Positions 9,480-19,985 of a stretch of DNA of 64,000 nucleotides are shown in pieces (position 1 is the stretch's first letter; every line of letters begins with the position of its first letter). Below the pieces are notes generated by a model. That model did not search any database and was not told where the DNA came from. It saw only the letters and a list, made by a program, of their open reading frames with translations. Both the position numbers and the translations under genes were made by a program. The DNA is from Spirometra erinaceieuropaei (lineage: Eukaryota > Platyhelminthes > Cestoda > Diphyllobothriidea > Diphyllobothriidae): positions 287,249-351,248 of the forward strand of contig CACRXP010000309.1 of the NCBI GenBank assembly GCA_902702965.1. The letters run 5' to 3'.

Positions 9480-11760
9480 GCGAGAACCCGTCGTAGAAGA
9501 GTCGTTTGTGTAGTCGCTCGTCGTCCATGCGCACCAGGTGGCCGCTCCAACGCAGCTGCATTTGTCTCAGCATGGTGTAGATACTACGGATTCCCGTCCG
9601 TTCCAGCACATCAGTGTCGGGGATGCGGCCCTGCCAGTTCAGCCTCAGGATGCGACAAAGACAACTGAGGTGGAAGTGGTTCAGTCGGCGTGCCTGCTTT
9701 GTGTACACCGTCCAAGTCTCCGCTCCGTACAACAGTGCCGGCAGGATGACGGCCTTGTACACCTTTAGCTTCGTGCTCAGTTGGAGATCATCACGATTCC
9801 AGACTGTGCTTTGGAGGCGGTCGAAGGCTTGACTGGCTTTCGAGATCCTGTTGGCGACTTCGTCATCGATCTTGGTGTTGCGGGAGTGGGTACTGCCCAG
9901 GTACGGGAAGTTCTCCACCACTTGCAGTTGGGTGCCGTTCAAACTGATTTGCGGCGCGTTTGGGAGAGTGACGGTGTTGGGTGGCGGTTAATGCATGACT
10001 ACTGTTTTCTGCGTGTTGATGACCAGACCGAAGTTCTCGCAGGCGGTGGAGAACAGGTCCATACTGCGTTGCATCTCCTCCTCTGAGGTGGTGTTCAGGG
10101 CGCTGAAGTCGGCGAAGAGAAGTTCGTAAACGGTGGTTGTGGATACGCGCGATTGTAAGTGCATCAGCCGTTGATTCAAGAGGTGACCGTTCGTCCTGTA
10201 GGCGATGCTGATCCCGGGGGGTTCATCGCGGTAGGCGTTCGTCAGCATGGCAGAGAACATAAGACTAAAGAGAGTAGGCGCCAGGATGCAGCCCTTCTTG
10301 ACTCCGTTGGTCACTGCAAATGCCTCTGAGACAGCTCCATTGTCTGTGACTCGCGCCATCATCACATCGTGCAACTGACGCATCATTTGAACGAATCGCT
10401 CCGAACAGCTGAATTTGTGCATGATCTTCCACAGTCCTTCACGATTCACCGTGTCAAAGACTTTCGTCGGATCCACGAAGGTGGAGTATAGGTGGGTCCG
10501 CATCTCCTGACACTTCTCCTGAAGTTGACGGGCGGCGAAGATGATGTCCGTGGTCCCGCGGAGGCTGCACTGGCTTTCCGGTAAAAGGCCCTCCTCTAGA
10601 TGTATATTCAGACGGTTAAGGAGGATGCGAGCGAAGATCTTCCCGGCTATGTTCAGCAAGGAGATGCCACGGTGATTGTCGCAGACTTGGCGTTTCCCTT
10701 TTCGCTTGTAGAGATGTACGATGGTTGCGTCCTCGAAATCCTGTGGGACTTCACCTTGACGCCACATCTCCTGGAAGAGGGCAGTCAGGTGATCCATCAG
10801 TTGGGGACCGCCGTGCTTGTAGACCTCAGCAGGGATTGCGTCCGATCCGGGTGCTTTCCCGCTGGAGAGTTGCTGCAGGGCCCTGATGGTCTCCTGGAGA
10901 GATGGCGGGAGGTCGAGGTCCACGTTGGTCTCCACTTGCGTCAAACGTTACATGGCGACGTCGGAAATGGCGGAGGGGCGGTTGGGGATGCGTCGGAAAT
11001 GCTCGGCCCATCGCTGTAAAAATTGCTTCTTCTCGGTCAGGATGGTACTTCTGCCAGCGCTGAGGAGAGGAGCAGTGCCCTTCATCGGCGAACAGTAGAC
11101 AGCTTTGATTGCGGAGAAGACGTTCTTCCATTCGTTGCTGTCTGCGCACCTTTGGGTCTCCTCAGCTTTGCGAGCAGTCCAGGCGTCCTGCATCTCGCGC
11201 AGTCGTTGCTGGTCGCGCAGGTCGTCATGGATGCGCATGTGGCTGAATAGGCCCATGCGATGCCTGAAAGTGCGAGGACAGTGCGGGCAGTTGAGTCGAG
11301 CTTGGTGGGTGTAGGTTGGTGCCCCAGGCACTGGTTCTGCAGTCTCTATGCGATGGATTCGCAAGTGACCAACCAGGCCGATGCATGAGGTTAACGTGCG
11401 TGGGCAGTTTGGGCATGAGAGGTCGACGGTGTCGGTGTCAGCTGCAGAGGAGGCGGTGATGGTGGTGATGATGGGCGCGGGCAAGTGAATGACGGTGGGG
11501 CTGGGTATGGCGTATGTGTTGGGTGTGGTGGGTGTGTCGGAATTGTGGTTAATTCCGCTCTCGTGGATGCGCATGTGGCCGAATAGACCCATGCGATGCG
11601 TGAGGGTGCGAGGGCAGTGAGGGCAGTTGAGGCGAGTGCGGTGGGTGTAGGCTGGTGCTCCAGGCACTGGTGCGCCAGTCTCTGTGCGATGGATTTGCAA
11701 TTGACCGACCAGGCCAATGTGTGATGTGAAGGTGCGGTCGCAGTGAGATCAGGTGCAGTC
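9480..11760 (-). pseudogene. In-frame ZF-linker-RT fusion of the chimeric ZF-RTE
   Basis: One reading frame runs from about 11760 to 9480 with three nonsense codons: a TGA near 11748, a TAA at 10950-10948 and a TAA at 9990-9988. In order it encodes four C2H2 fingers (CDRTFTSHIGLVGQLQIH with its first Cys pair damaged, CPHCPRTLTHRMGLFGHMRIH, CPNCPRTLTSCIGLVGHLRIH, CPHCPRTFRHRMGLFSHMRIH), the linker DDLRDQQRLREMQDAWTAR, and the RT (GKAPGSDAIPAEVYK, NHRGISLLNIAGKIFARILL, FVDPTKVFDTVNREGLWK, NGVKKGCILAPTLFS). The RT active-site block is LLFADFSALN, so the second aspartate of the usual A/F-A-D-D box is gone. The C-terminal region [20 protein letters not shown] is well preserved. The frame is lost at about 9480. 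Confidence 0.8.
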
Positions 11761-11949
11761 CTGATCCTCATCGCTGGAGTCAGAGAAAGTTGGGGTGGTG
11801 TCGGTGGTTGTGTCAGAGTTGGTGATGTGCGATACGCCCGCCTGAGCAGCCGTCGTTGGCACAATGGTTGAGGAGGAAGAGGAGGTGGTGGTGATGGTGA
11901 TGATGGAGGAGGAGGATGAGGAGGAGGAGGAGGATGTGGTGGTTCAGAA

Positions 11950-12785
11950 GAATTGCCACACACACACACACAAACACACACACGCACAACTGGACGGATT
12001 GCGTGGACTGAGTTGGGGCGTTAGTCGGCTGCCTTCCGAGCCACGGCCATCCACGCACCGTCTTCGTCTCAGATTTTGATCTCACATGCAACAGGAGATC
12101 CACATAGATAAGGAGCCGAGACGCACACTTCCCACCTGCATGAGAGGTGGCAGTTGGTTGCTTGCAGTGGGTGATATTGAATTGCGTTGAGATTTTGTTA
12201 ATGGAGGATGTGATGGTGTAGGTTAGCCGGCGGCTTGTCAACCGCAGGTTTTCGTGGACGCGCATATGGCCTAATGGACCCATGCAGTGAATAAATATGC
12301 GAGTGCCATTTGGGGAGTGGAGGCGGATGCGACGAGTGTGGACTGGTGCTCCAGGCACTGGTTTGACAGTCGCTGTGTGATGGATTCGCAAGTGATCGAA
12401 GAGGCCGATGCGTGAGGTAAATGTACGGGTAGAGTGTGGACATGAGAAGTCGGCGGCGGAAGTTCCGGTTTCGGAGGTGGTGGGCCCGCTGGACGGCGAG
12501 GCGTGGGTTGAGTTCGGCATTGTGGATGTGCTGGGTGCTGGGTTTGTCGAGACTGCGGTTAATTCCGCTCTCGTGGATCTAGTCCACATCCTTGGGGCTG
12601 TTGGCAGGGGGAAGGGGGTTGATGCCTGTTGATATGTCATCTGAGATGTGTGGACTCTGATAATAGTGTTGAAGTTGGATCTCCGAGGAGGCAGGCGAAT
12701 GCTGATCAGGTGGTCTTTGTTGCCCAGCGGCAAACAGGGCAGTCGTCCCACGATGTCGTTCCGGATGGCAAAGGCGATGCACGCG
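11950..12785 (-). mobile_element. Internally deleted ZF-RTE piece (EN fragment fused to ZF 3' end)
   Basis: Starting near 12785 the minus strand switches abruptly from the linker to a second endonuclease segment (IAFAIRNDIVGRLPCLPLGN). After only about 130 bases it moves into the zinc-finger tail (STRAELTAVSTNPAPSTS, FSCPHSTRTFTSRIGLFDHL, RIHHTATVKPVPGAPVHTRR, MGPLGHMRVHENLRLTSRRL). It continues into a 3' UTR like that of the fragment at 1-1.36 kb (shared blocks GTGGGAAGTGTGCGTCTCGG and TGAGACGAAGACGGT) and ends in a (CA/TG)n run at about 11956-11993. The finger CPHS has lost a zinc ligand. The whole RT is missing, so this part cannot be autonomous. Confidence 0.75.
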
Positions 12786-12789
12786 TCAG

Positions 12790-13064
12790 CTCAGTCAGGA
12801 GGGTATTGCCGTCGGCGCTGAGGAAGGGGGAGCAGTGCCGTTCGTTGGCGGACCGTAAAAAGTTCTGATCGCAGAGGAGAAATTCTTCCATTCGTTGCGG
12901 TCCGCGTAGCCTTGGGTATCCTCGGCTTTGCGAGCAGTCCAGGCGTCCTGCATCTCGCGCAGTCGTTGCTGAAGTTGGCGGCGACTGCGGTAGAAGGCAG
13001 CTCTGTTGGCATCAATGGGGTGACCAACGCAGGATTTGTGTAGGCGGTTCTTCTCAGCAAGCAT
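12790..13064 (-). pseudogene. ZF-RTE endonuclease-RT linker (first copy)
   Basis: About 90 codons carry the linker that in this family joins the endonuclease to the RT: MLAEKNRLHKSCVGHPIDAN, RRQLQQRLREMQDAWTARKA, EDTQGYADRNEWKNFSSAIR. The copy fused to the RT at about 11150 has the same RLREMQDAWTARKAE core, so this is a duplicated domain. It is frameshifted relative to the endonuclease upstream and ends at the junction near 12785. No catalytic function is known for this segment. Confidence 0.75.
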
Positions 13065-13132
13065 ATTTCTGATGACGGCGTCGTTGTCGTCGAACCAGTC
13101 CTGGTGTTGGTGGCGTGCGCGACCAAGGACGG

Positions 13133-14140
13133 CTAGCGCCGTCGACTGGACCGTGTCTCGCAGTTGACATCAGCGGTTCTCCACGGAGGCGTTCTCGCAG
13201 CGGCGGCGGCGGCGGCAGCGATTGGAAGGTTGTCTAGCCGTTGAGCTAGCTCGTTGTTGAAATGAAGATGGTGAGCCGGCAAAAACAACAAGGCAGTATT
13301 CAGCTTTCCTGGGGGTCGCTTACCTTGTGGTCTCCTGCGAGGCTGTAGGCGAATACGCAGCTCCGAGATGACGAGGCGATGGTCAGTCCATCCGTCACCA
13401 CCCGCGATCGCCTTTGTCACCAGCACGTCCCGCTGGTCTCGCCTCCGGACGAGGACATAGTCCAGCAGGTGCCACTGGCGCGACCGAGGATGCCTCCAGG
13501 TGGCCGTATCTCGCTCCGGCAGACAGAAGAACGTGTTCGTCGGCATGAGGCGGTGTTCTGCGCAGGTGCGGAGGAGCAGCCGGCCAATGTCCTTTGAGCC
13601 GCGGAGACCGTGGGGACCCAGCACCCCTCTCCAGGCAGTATGGTCTGTGCTAACGCGGGCGTTGAAGTCCCCAAGGACAATCAACTTATCCGTCTTCGAC
13701 ACAGTCGCCAAGAGGGCCTGCAGGCCCTCACAGAATTTGTCTCTTGCGGCGGCCTTGGGGCTGGTCATGGGGGGAGCCTAGGCACTGATGGTGGTGGCGA
13801 ATTTGTCTCCCCGGAGAGGCAGACGGAGGCTCATCAGGCGATCGTTGATAGCCTGCGGCAGACAGGGCAGTCGTCCCACGATGTCGTTCCGGATGGCGAA
13901 GGCGACATCCGCGTCTCGTCGCTCTGCCCTGGGCCGACCGTTCCAGAAGAAGGTGTAGCCGGCACCCACATCCTCCAATTGGCCTTGTTCGGAGAATCGA
14001 GTCCCGCTGAGTACGGCGATGTCCACCTTGTAGCGCGCCAGTTCCCGGGCCACTAGCGCTGTCCTCCGTTCCGGTCGGTTGCTCCTCGGATTGTCTAAAA
14101 GGGAACAAACATTCCATGCCTCCAGAGTGAGCCGACTCAA
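13133..14140 (-). pseudogene. APE-type endonuclease domain of ZF-RTE
   Basis: This is one frame of 336 codons with a single TAG stop at 13780-13778, between TTISA and [10 protein letters not shown]. Recognisable exonuclease-endonuclease-phosphatase blocks are LTLEAWNVCSLLD near the start, [46 protein letters not shown] and the C-terminal [15 protein letters not shown] with the conserved D-H pair. The block VLSGTRFSEQG has Gly where APE-like nucleases normally place the metal-binding Glu, so it is probably inactive even apart from the stop. A (GCC)n tract at about 13199-13222 encodes a poly-Ala run near the end. In the family this domain nicks the target for target-primed reverse transcription. 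Confidence 0.8.
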
Positions 14141-16599
14141 TCAACGAGCCTGTGGGGTGGGACGGTGTCTGGAGCATGAGAATAAGAGAAATAATATTGT
14201 TTCTTATTTGGTTGTTTCGATAGTGTTCTGTTGTCCGCGAGCCACGGCCAGCCTGTAGACGGCATTTGTTTAGAACATATTTTCTAGCCCCTTCCCCCTC
14301 GCGGGGATGAACAGTGCTCTCCTTAAATAGGGCAGTTAGCTTGCAATAAGGACGGACACGAACAAGCAGACAAAAAGCAAGCAGGCAAGAACAACAAAAA
14401 AGCAAGGCCAACAGAGGAAATTCGACGGAACGGAATTTAACTTGTAACAAGTACAGAAACAAACAAGCAGACAAATATCCATCCAACGGAGCAATATTCG
14501 CTTAACTGGGACCTCACTTACCTTGTAGCCTCCTGCGGTGTTACGGACAGAGCCTCATCTTGGAGATGCCGAGGCGGTGATCTATCCGGCCAGCAAAGTC
14601 GAGTTACCGTGTGCAGAGATATACAAACGGATACCCTCACCTGGTTTGGCCTGTCGGTAGAGGCGGTTAGCGGGTTGTGGCCGCCAGGCAGAGCCTAGAC
14701 TCGGGGAGCCACATGTGAAAGTTGGGTTAAAGTTAATGGACGCTAGGCGTAGTCTACAAATGCAAGCAAGTGAGCTACCTACTAACACCGTTACGTGGAC
14801 GCACCGCTGGACACTTCAACACCCCTACACCCATATCACATATAGAGGTGATAACATCGTAAATATTTACGAAGGATCGAAGGTAGTGAAAAGATGAACA
14901 ATTCACGGCGGTTAATGTCTAACTTGAGCTGATGCCTTTGCTAACAGGGCGCACCCATGAAACCGTGCCCTCTTAAAAAAAATTACAACTCCAGAGCAGC
15001 AAATTTATTAGGTCGTGGATGACAGTTACGACAAAAGCTGGATGAAACAGATAACGACTTCATATCCTGACGCTTAGCCATTGCCGGCCAGATCAATGCC
15101 CCCACCAGCACTGCGGGATAGTGGTCAATAGAGGCAGGGCAGTGCAAACGACGATATAACTGCGACATTTTGGCCGCAAATTTCAGATTGGCACAGAATA
15201 ATGATCAATAAATAAATGAACTGAGCTATGAGTGGTCGTCTTATAGCCTGACAAAAAGCGGCATAATAGAATAACGATAATCAAAGGAACCAAACAGGTG
15301 CAGGGTTGGGGGGACGATAACTGGAATAGACACGATAACCGTCTAACATTGGATACAGAATATACGCACCGCGGGCCTAGAGGTTTGAAAAGATGAGTAG
15401 GAAATTTCTAAAACCATGGTTCTTTCGGACTAGTCATTTACACACAGTTCAATGGTCGCGCACACGTTCTCAACGTGTACAATGAAGTTATGGCTGGGAT
15501 AGAGCGTGGTAGGTAATAGGTGCCTAACTAATCTACCTTAGCTCCAAAAATAAATTTGGCATTTGTCAAAACAACAATGGTTCCCGCGAACTATTCAGGA
15601 AAAAATGAACACTCGGAAAATACATCACTTTACACCGAGGCCATGAGAAAGCGGCATGCTAAGCGAATCCAACGCTATGCAAGATTGTAGAATCAAGGCG
15701 TTCGAAATAACTTAAGATTGAAGTAGGTAATACTTGAACGAGCGGACCGATTGGGCAATTGCCTATTAGGCAAACGATCTCGTCTTTCTTTGATATCCAT
15801 GAGATCCTGTGGACCATATCTTGGTGGTCAATTAAATAACACGCTGTTTGGTGACGTCTCCCAAAAAATGATACACATTTTTTTAAAATATGGATGGATT
15901 CTTGCCAAGCAGTTTACTTTTCCAATTGTCATGCGTCATTTTTTCAAAAAAGGGAACAGATCATTATAATGCTTGTCTGACTAAAATCTCGAGGGCTCCC
16001 GATGTACCTGTGGCAGCCAGACATCATGACCGGTCTGGCGTCATTGTTCCAGACATCGCTGCCTCAAGGTCATTCATCCCTTGCAGCGAGCCGTCCCAGA
16101 CGAGGTGACCTGAAGTCACACAACCAACAGCTCGGGCATACCTGCGTCCGCGCAGTCGCAGCTGCCCATGCGGCCACTTGAACGCGCCACCCCCTGCAAC
16201 CACAACCTAAGCCGCCGGGACACCACCCCCGGCAAATGCAACACACGCTGACTGGACACCACTTGAGCTTGGCCAACGAGCCTACAAAAGCGGCTGCCAC
16301 CACTATCTCAGGGACTCTCAGGCCTGACTGGACGCAGTCAACACCAGCCCTGGCTTCGCCCGTGGCCACTGCCGCCTGAGAGGACAACTCCGGGTTCTGT
16401 GCACAATAAACCCCTTATTCTGGTCCCCTTTGTCTTCACCCTTCAAACATGGAATTTGGCCTGACGATTGTAGCTCACATGCTGCACATATTCTCTCTGC
16501 TGTGCCGCTACATACCTGTCAATTGTACATGGTGAGACTGTGATAATATCTGATGTGGCCATCCTCAACGAGGTCACTTATTGTATCTATTCTTGCGTG
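14141..16599. other. 5' flank of the chimeric LINE and unassigned DNA
   Basis: The first 150-400 bases may be the element's 5' UTR, but I see no sharp border. Between 14.6 and 16.0 kb nothing is recognised. The GC-rich block at about 16000-16450 ends with TGTGCACAATAAACCCC and contains a TATA-like TACAAAAGC. That arrangement would fit a solo LTR, but matching terminal TG/CA ends and a target duplication were not found. Confidence 0.3.
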
Positions 16600-18341
16600 A
16601 CGATTTAAAGCAGCGAATCTGCACAGCTCGATCAATTCTCTTCTCTAGCGATGGGGACCGAATACCGAAGGTCCGAAAACTACCTCGTGTCTTGACGAAC
16701 CGTGTCGAGCCAAGTCTTTAGTTGGTCACTATTTTGAGGCCTCCAGGTAGGCAATGACGCCGGATTAAGGGAAGTATCTGTGAAAACATGAGACAGACGA
16801 CAGAGGACGTGCTCAAACCACCTCAGTCGTCTTTCTTGGATGACCTAAGATATCCTCGCGATGTTGTCGCAGCAAATGGGGACCGCCTTATTTGAGACGA
16901 AGCCCGTATACTTCACTCGAAGGATGATCCTCAGGCAGAAGTCGTCAAATACCTCCAGTCGTCAGTCATCTTCCACGTGCAAAGCCCAGTATTCGTAACC
17001 ATAGAAGAGGATTGGCCGGACGGATGCGCTGTACACGCGAATCTTTGTGGCGATGAAGATGTTGTGTCGGGTCTAGGGGCACCTTCTAAGCACTGGGAAA
17101 TCCAGCAAGCAGCATCTGCGAGGAAGAAATTGTTGTCCGCACTCTGTACACTGGGCCGCATCCTCGTCCTAAGGTATTTGTAACTGTCTACTTCAAGTCG
17201 ATAGCCATCAGACCCGAGAGTCGCTTTGTATTGGCCAGGGATGCAACTCAAAAACAATTTGATCCTCTCAACGTTTACGGATAAACCGATTAAAGTAGCG
17301 ACTTCATGCAGTAGTGACACCGCAGACTATAGATCAGTAAAGCGTAGTTTAGATCGGTCACCTGCTGTCCAAGTGCGAACTCCGCACCTTCAAAACCGTA
17401 TAGAGCCCTTTCGAGAATCCAATGAATAGGCGACAGGATAAAGCCTTGCCGAACACCCGATCGGATATAGAACAGTTGGGAGAGACTGTCATGGAAGAAA
17501 GATCGCGCAGTGGTGGATCAGCAGCAGACACTGGTCATGACGATTATTTTGGCCGGCACACGATCTAATTCCACTGTTTTCCACAGGGACTCACGATAGA
17601 TGGAGTAAAACGCAGCGACAAAGGAGATGACTGTCGGTTGCTGGTAGCCATGACAGAATGCTAGAGTGCGCGACAGTGTGAATATCTGGTCCGCTTATGT
17701 ACGCGCACTTCGGAATCCAGCTTGGTTGGGCATGCTCCTAGAGTCACGCACAGGCGCAAGCATGCCGAACCCTAGTTATTGGGAACCACCTCATTTTTCC
17801 ACGCTTGCTCAATCACCTTTTGTATTGCATCGGCAACTTCTCTCTCAAAAGTGAGACAATACGACATTTCATAAACCGAAAAAGGAAGAAAGTCCACAGC
17901 AGAGGGGAGGGAGGGTGTGATAGGTTGCTTATAAAAGTTGAGAAGGTGCTCGAAGTGTTCAGGCAAACGATCGGCCTTACCGAATTGTCAGCAGTAAAGC
18001 CGCCATTCACATCGCGAACAGAGCCACTAAATTTCAAGGGCTTATCACTAACTTTGTGGATACTGTGGCGTAGTCTTCGAGTGTCAGCAACATCTGAGGC
18101 CTTCTCCTTGGAGGTCGCTATTCCTGTCCAGTTTTTCTGCCGGCCAATCCTAGCCGACTTTTCTGTCACTTTCCGGAGTTGGGGGAATGAAATATCATTG
18201 TGGGACCTGTTTTGCGCCGTCTAGGCGAACAACTACAGGGTTAGGGATGCTCACCGATCGTGTTATTGAAGTCTCTTATCCGTTTTGCCTTAAGGTCCTC
18301 CCTCGAGCACCCTCAGCGGCCACCCATTGGCGCGTAATATA

Positions 18342-18490
18342 GGCAGAATAGCATTACCGACAAAGATAATGGAGGCTGGAATGGCCATTTCTGGCTCACT
18401 AGTCGTCATCAGCTAGCCCTACCCAAACCTGAAGTGTGCAACCCCCGGGGCTTGACCCTATGACCTGTTGGTTAGAAGTCCCGCCTCCTA
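18342..18490 (-). repeat. SINE2-like repeat with tRNA-like head
   Basis: On the minus strand, GTTAGGAGGCGGGACTTCTA followed by ACCAACAGGTCATAGGGTCA and AGCCCC resembles the anticodon arm and T-arm of a tRNA with a TCT anticodon. The body reads TTTGGGTAGGGCTAGCTGAT, GAGCCAGAAATGGCCATTCC and TTTGTCGGTAATGCTATTCT. The same body, with a different tRNA-like head, recurs in the opposite direction at 18826-18990. This two-part build is typical of tRNA-derived SINEs. The pol III boxes are imperfect, so the copy is probably inactive. Confidence 0.6.
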
Positions 18491-18494
18491 ACCG

Positions 18495-18690
18495 ACAGTT
18501 CGACCGTCGATTTCGACGGTGTCCACCGTGTGCTACACACTAAGTTGTAGCAGGCACGGCGATTTGTGCGTGAATTCGTCTATAGTGATAGTACACTTGC
18601 GCAGCACTTACTACACTCTCTCTTTCCCACTCCTCGCCTGGATCCGATGTCACAGCAGAGTCAAGAAGATCGGAAGGAGGGAGGGCACAC
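18495..18690 (+). repeat. SINE1-like interspersed repeat (copy e, 5' part)
   Basis: The head is especially clean here: GACAGTTCGACCGTCGATTT, GACGGTGTCCACCGTGTGCT, GGCGATTTGTGCGTGAATTC, GTCTATAGTG, ACTTGCGCAGCACTTAC, then a CTCTCTCTTTCCCACTCC run and AGAGTCAAGAAGATCGGAAG. The tail is missing. It stands back to back with the SINE2-like copy on its left. Confidence 0.7.
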
Positions 18691-18825
18691 TGTTTATATC
18701 ACGCGCCGCTGTGCGGCTGCTGGCGGTGTTCGAGAGGAACTTAAAAGCACAACAGGACGAGTGAGTTCAGTAACGCACTCGGTGAGCGCCCTCTCTACCC
18801 GATCGCAACGACAGGACAACAAGCC

Positions 18826-18990
18826 CCTGGCGCAGTGGTAGGGGCGTTGGGCTTTTAACCAACATGTCGCGAGATCGAATCACAGAGATTGCACACTCCG
18901 GCGTTGGGTATGGATGGCTGACAACGGTTACTAAGCCGGAAATGGTCACTACAGTCTCCCTCGTCTTAGTCGGTAATGCTAAATTGCAGG
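18826..18990 (+). repeat. SINE2-like repeat with tRNA-like head
   Basis: The head CTGGCGCAGTGGTAGGGGCG contains a TGGCGCAGTGG A-box. GTTGGGCTTTTAACCAAC looks like an anticodon arm (TTT, Lys-like), and GAGATCGAATC is a weak B-box. The body (GTTGGGTATGGATGGCTGAC, AAGCCGGAAATGGTCACTAC, TTAGTCGGTAATGCTAA) aligns with the minus-strand copy at 18342-18490. The pairing of head and body identifies it as a SINE rather than a tRNA gene. Confidence 0.6.
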
Positions 18991-19985
18991 TTTTTTCGCT
19001 GATCCAGTCACTGCGACGTCGCTGAGTGAACCAGAGAGTTCCTTCAACTGCCGCACAGACAGATGACTTCGGTCTCTGCCTTCTCCGTCGACCCGGGTGG
19101 TAAAACAGGACCGGAATTCTGCGCTCGGGGCCTTGGCAATGACAGATTGTCGGAGTTATACGATATCAAGGCGTCTCGCACGCGGTATTTTGTGTGCAGA
19201 TGGGCGACGAATCTCCAGGCGTGTGAGAACAAAAACATGGTCAGACTGATGGGCGTCACGAGTTTCGGCACCACGCATCGATCTGCTTTCGTGAATCCAG
19301 CTGCGGAGCCATGAACCGACGAGAGCGTAGTCGAGCAAACTGGTCGTATGACCGTCGTTTAAATACTAGGTCAATAGACGTTTGTGGTGATGCTGGGAGC
19401 CTGTGTTCTTGACGGTCGGTCCTGATCAGCTAAAAATTCAGCAACATCTTACCGTTGTCTCATCGATAGCCAAGCCGAAAACGACCGATCAGGTGATTGT
19501 TTGAGGAGTCACCGGATACAGTCTCCGGGATCAACCAGCAGATCCCAGTGAGGGAGTCTATCAACTAATTCCTACACCTACCAGTAGCAGGTCACTTTAT
19601 CGCGCTGTTCGATATCTACTGTTGGTGCGTACACGTAAACGACAGACATTTTTGTAAAGCGACCGTTCAGTCTCACGCAAGCCATCCGGTCATTGGCTGG
19701 TTCCCGTACACGTAGTGCACGGTTTGCATGTTCTGTGAGGGCGATAACCGCACCATGTCTGCCAGAAGAGTCGCATAGGCCGCTGTGGTACAAGGTAAGT
19801 GGGACTTGACTTCCGAATTTTTATTTCACTTGTGCCTTGGTGGGAGATTCGGACTTCAGACAGGCAGCAGACATCCGCGTTGTACTGCTAAAGACTGCGC
19901 GCCGTCAGACTCTTGGTACCAAGGTTCAGAAACGCTCAAACATTCCAGCATCCAATATCGAGAGTCTGTTTCCGATTGAGAAATC

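Larger units (their letters stand above)
8350..14140 (-). mobile_element. Chimeric ZF-RTE LINE (endonuclease, ZF, linker, RT, ZF, 3' UTR)
   Basis: Read 5' to 3' on the minus strand, the copy runs as follows: APE-type endonuclease (14140-13133), endonuclease-RT linker (about 13064-12790), a short second endonuclease piece joined to a zinc-finger 3' end with its own 3' UTR (about 12785-11950), a Pro-rich segment and four C2H2 fingers (about 11940-11210), a second linker, the RT and C-terminal domain (about 11200-9480), zinc fingers again (about 9415-8690) and 3' UTR (8690-8350). The linker peptide QQRLREMQDAWTARKAE occurs twice, which shows the element is a mosaic of at least two copies rather than one simple insertion. 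Nonsense codons, frameshifts and lost catalytic residues show it is dead. Confidence 0.85.
16600..19985 (-). mobile_element. Decayed RTE-like LINE, split by a SINE cluster
   Basis: On the minus strand an APE-type endonuclease comes first (about 19985-19040: LYHSGLCDSSGRHGAVIALT, VVYVYAPTVDIEQRDK, then LLDYALVGSWLRSWI with the closing SDH in HQSDHVFVLTRL). About 650 bases of SINE-like DNA follow (18340-18990). The element then resumes with the pre-RT segment (EKSARIG, GSVRDVNGGFTADNS, EHFEHLLNFYKQPI), traces of the RT, and the C-terminal part LSVNVERIKLFLSCIPGQYK, VDSYKYLRTRM. Stops and shifts occur in every block. The C-terminus is the same family as the fragment at 41.65-42.38 kb. The order EN-RT on one strand across the SINEs shows they inserted into an existing LINE. 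Confidence 0.75.

Noticed and set aside
18342..18490. Hammerhead-like CTGATGA...GAAA in the SINE2 body (AGCTGATGACGACTAG...CCAGAAATGG)
   Set aside because: No helix II can form between the two boxes, there is no cleavage triplet in place, and the box is not kept in the copy at 36.6 kb.
18826..18890. A tRNA-Lys gene
   Set aside because: A-box and anticodon arm are tRNA-like, but the T-arm is poor, there is no acceptor stem, and the segment continues into the SINE2 body.
19913..19925. 12-base palindrome CTTGGTACCAAG
   Set aside because: Short enough to occur by chance in 64 kb and not linked to another signal.
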